The translations under genes were made by a program, and so were the position numbers. The notes beneath the pieces are model-generated. The model saw only the letters and a program-made list of their open reading frames with translations. It was not told where the DNA came from and did not search any database. This document shows positions 57,793 through 58,721 of a stretch of 58,721 nucleotides of DNA, piece after piece (within the stretch, counting starts at the first letter, position 1; each line of letters opens with the position of its first letter). The stretch is from Betaproteobacteria bacterium (GTDB lineage: Bacteria > Pseudomonadota > Gammaproteobacteria > Burkholderiales > Thiobacillaceae): NCBI GenBank assembly GCA_016873935.1, contig VGVT01000014.1, positions 1-58,721 of the forward strand. Reading direction: 5' to 3'.

Positions 57793-57940
57793 ATCGCCCC
57801 CTATGGAAAAACCCTTGCCAGAAAATATCGCGCAAAAACAGAATGTTTCTTCACGAAGCTTATGTTCTTTATTACGTCATAACAAAACAATAGGCAAGCC
57901 CCGGCGCCTGCGGGCTGCGCATGCCAGGCCCGCGCGACTC
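57793..57940 (-). promoter_or_regulatory. AT-rich gap between fliK and fliL
   Basis: This 148-bp gap is the longest in the flagellar cluster and unusually AT-rich at 57830-57895. On the minus strand it begins with a GC-rich imperfect hairpin (AGCCC ... GGGGCT) followed by a T-rich stretch, a weak terminator candidate for fliK. A promoter for fliLMNOPQR is likely here, but no sigma-54 or sigma-28 consensus could be matched. Confidence 0.35.
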
Positions 57941-58721
57941 TCAGACGTAAAGATCCACCAGCCCCATGCCACGCATCGGCAACGCGCGCGCAGTCATCTC
58001 CTCGGAAGCTTGCGTGGAGGTGCCCGCGGAAGTGCGCATATCCCCTCGCGCGGCTTCGTCACGCGCGAAGGCCTCGTCGCGAACCTGGGCCTCGCCAAGA
58101 TTGATGCCGGCTTGGGCCATGAGTTCGCGCAGGCGCGGCATGGCGGTTTCCAGGGCATCGCGCACGCCGGGATTGGCGGAGAAGAACTGGGCCACGGCCT
58201 CGCCGCCGGACACGCTTAGACGCACCTCCAAGGCCCCTAGATGCGGCGGATTCAGGCTGAGTTCGGCGAATCGCGCATGACGCCCGGCCAGCCAGACGAC
58301 CTTCTCACCCAGTTCACTCGCGAAGGCCGGGGAGCGGAATGGCGCCTCGATGGCCACATTCAGGCGACCTTCGAGCTGCCGGGGAAGGACATCGAACAGC
58401 CTCGACATGGCGGGATCGGTCAGCACGCCCCCCGTCGTCGGGACAAGGGCAGCGGTTCCGCCCGGGCCGGTGGTGGTACTGGCCGAAACGGCGGCCAGGG
58501 CATCGACGATACCCTCGCGCGCGAGGCCAGCCCCCGCCGCGGACTGGGCCGCCGCATGGGCGGCCAGCGATTGCGGCAAGGCTTGCCCCTTTGTGGCTGC
58601 ATCGGCGGCAGGGTTTGCCGGTCTGGTCAGCCCATCGGCGGGGTAGCGTGACAGGTCTGCCCGGGTCTTCGCGGTTTCCGGCAGTCCAGTGGCCGATGCT
58701 GGCGCGGGGTGCGCTGTTGCG
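57941..58721 (-). CDS. fliK: Flagellar hook-length control protein FliK, C-terminal part (5' end outside window)
   Basis: The minus-strand frame is open from the window end to TGA 57943-57941, giving at least 259 codons. The C-terminal domain contains GEKVVWLAGRHARFAELSLNPPHLG and LEVRLSVSGGEAVAQFFSAN, the Flg_hook domain that switches export specificity when the hook is complete. The upstream part is low-complexity alanine-rich, as usual. Position before fliL is canonical. No start codon should be assigned within the window. Confidence 0.93.
   Translation of the reverse strand, partial: ATAHPAPASATGLPETAKTRADLSRYPADGLTRPANPAADAATKGQALPQSLAAHAAAQSAAGAGLAREGIVDALAAVSASTTTGPGGTAALVPTTGGVLTDPAMSRLFDVLPRQLEGRLNVAIEAPFRSPAFASELGEKVVWLAGRHARFAELSLNPPHLGALEVRLSVSGGEAVAQFFSANPGVRDALETAMPRLRELMAQAGINLGEAQVRDEAFARDEAARGDMRTSAGTSTQASEEMTARALPMRGMGLVDLYV

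Overview
The window reads as a contiguous chromosomal segment of a GC-rich, flagellated betaproteobacterium. The order rlmN-pilW-rodZ-ispG-hisS-yfgM-bamB-der, the dapA-bamC and darP/pmbA pairs, and the standard fliKLMNOPQR run are typical of Beta/Gammaproteobacteria. The PFOR/Rnf genes and the many short palindromic intergenic repeats suggest Rhodocyclales or a close relative; this placement is inference, since no rRNA gene is present. No tRNA, rRNA, CRISPR array, integrase or insertion sequence with a transposase was seen.

Layout. 1-331 is the 3' end of katG. 570-2531 (minus) is a base-composition outlier: one large protein joining a PD-(D/E)XK-type nuclease motif set to a DUF2075 superfamily-1 helicase, a possible single-gene defence locus. 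2805-12022 (minus) is a dense housekeeping operon: ndk, rlmN, pilW, rodZ, ispG, hisS, yfgM, bamB, der. 12190-17366 holds a SPOR protein, tilS, accA, slyD-like, bcp and the ribosomal oxygenase ycfD. 17545-25955 holds a Fur/Irr-like regulator, an orphan TRAP binding protein (dctP), a two-domain PPK2, an FKBP, an OmpA-like lipoprotein, TRAP dctQM, an SGNH esterase and pmbA. 26039-32802 (plus) holds darP, then an HDOD histidine kinase with a REC-PAS-GGDEF-EAL partner behind an excellent sigma-54 promoter, and an ATM1-type ABC exporter. recQ follows on the minus strand.

34947-45516 (minus) is the most interesting block. It is one apparent operon, in transcription order rnfB, a giant pyruvate:ferredoxin oxidoreductase (nifJ, 1653 aa, with inserts and a C-terminal ferredoxin-like domain), rnfC, rnfD, rnfG, rnfE, rnfA and a small NqrM-like cysteine-rich membrane protein. 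A CysB-like LysR gene is divergent and shares an intergenic region containing two perfect dyads. The logic is direct: pyruvate oxidation reduces ferredoxin, RnfB accepts the electrons, and Rnf couples their transfer to NAD+ with ion pumping (or runs in reverse to make reduced ferredoxin).

46669-53547 (minus) holds a B12-binding radical SAM protein, a DUF3301 protein, rhlE, an MBL-fold hydrolase, bamC, dapA and a methyltransferase coupled to fliR. 53544-58721 (minus) is fliR, Q, P, O, N, M, L and the 3' part of fliK, cut by the window end.

Several intergenic repeat families stand out: heptamer-array hairpins of a GGGAAAC type (both ends of hisS) and a GTAGCNN type (der/bamB and rnfC/nifJ gaps); a 274-bp cloverleaf-like element with 22-bp perfect terminal inverted repeats that supplies the stop codon of the NqrM-like gene; and a G/C-rich palindrome of the widespread type that yields spurious LTPNPSPARGRGE peptides.
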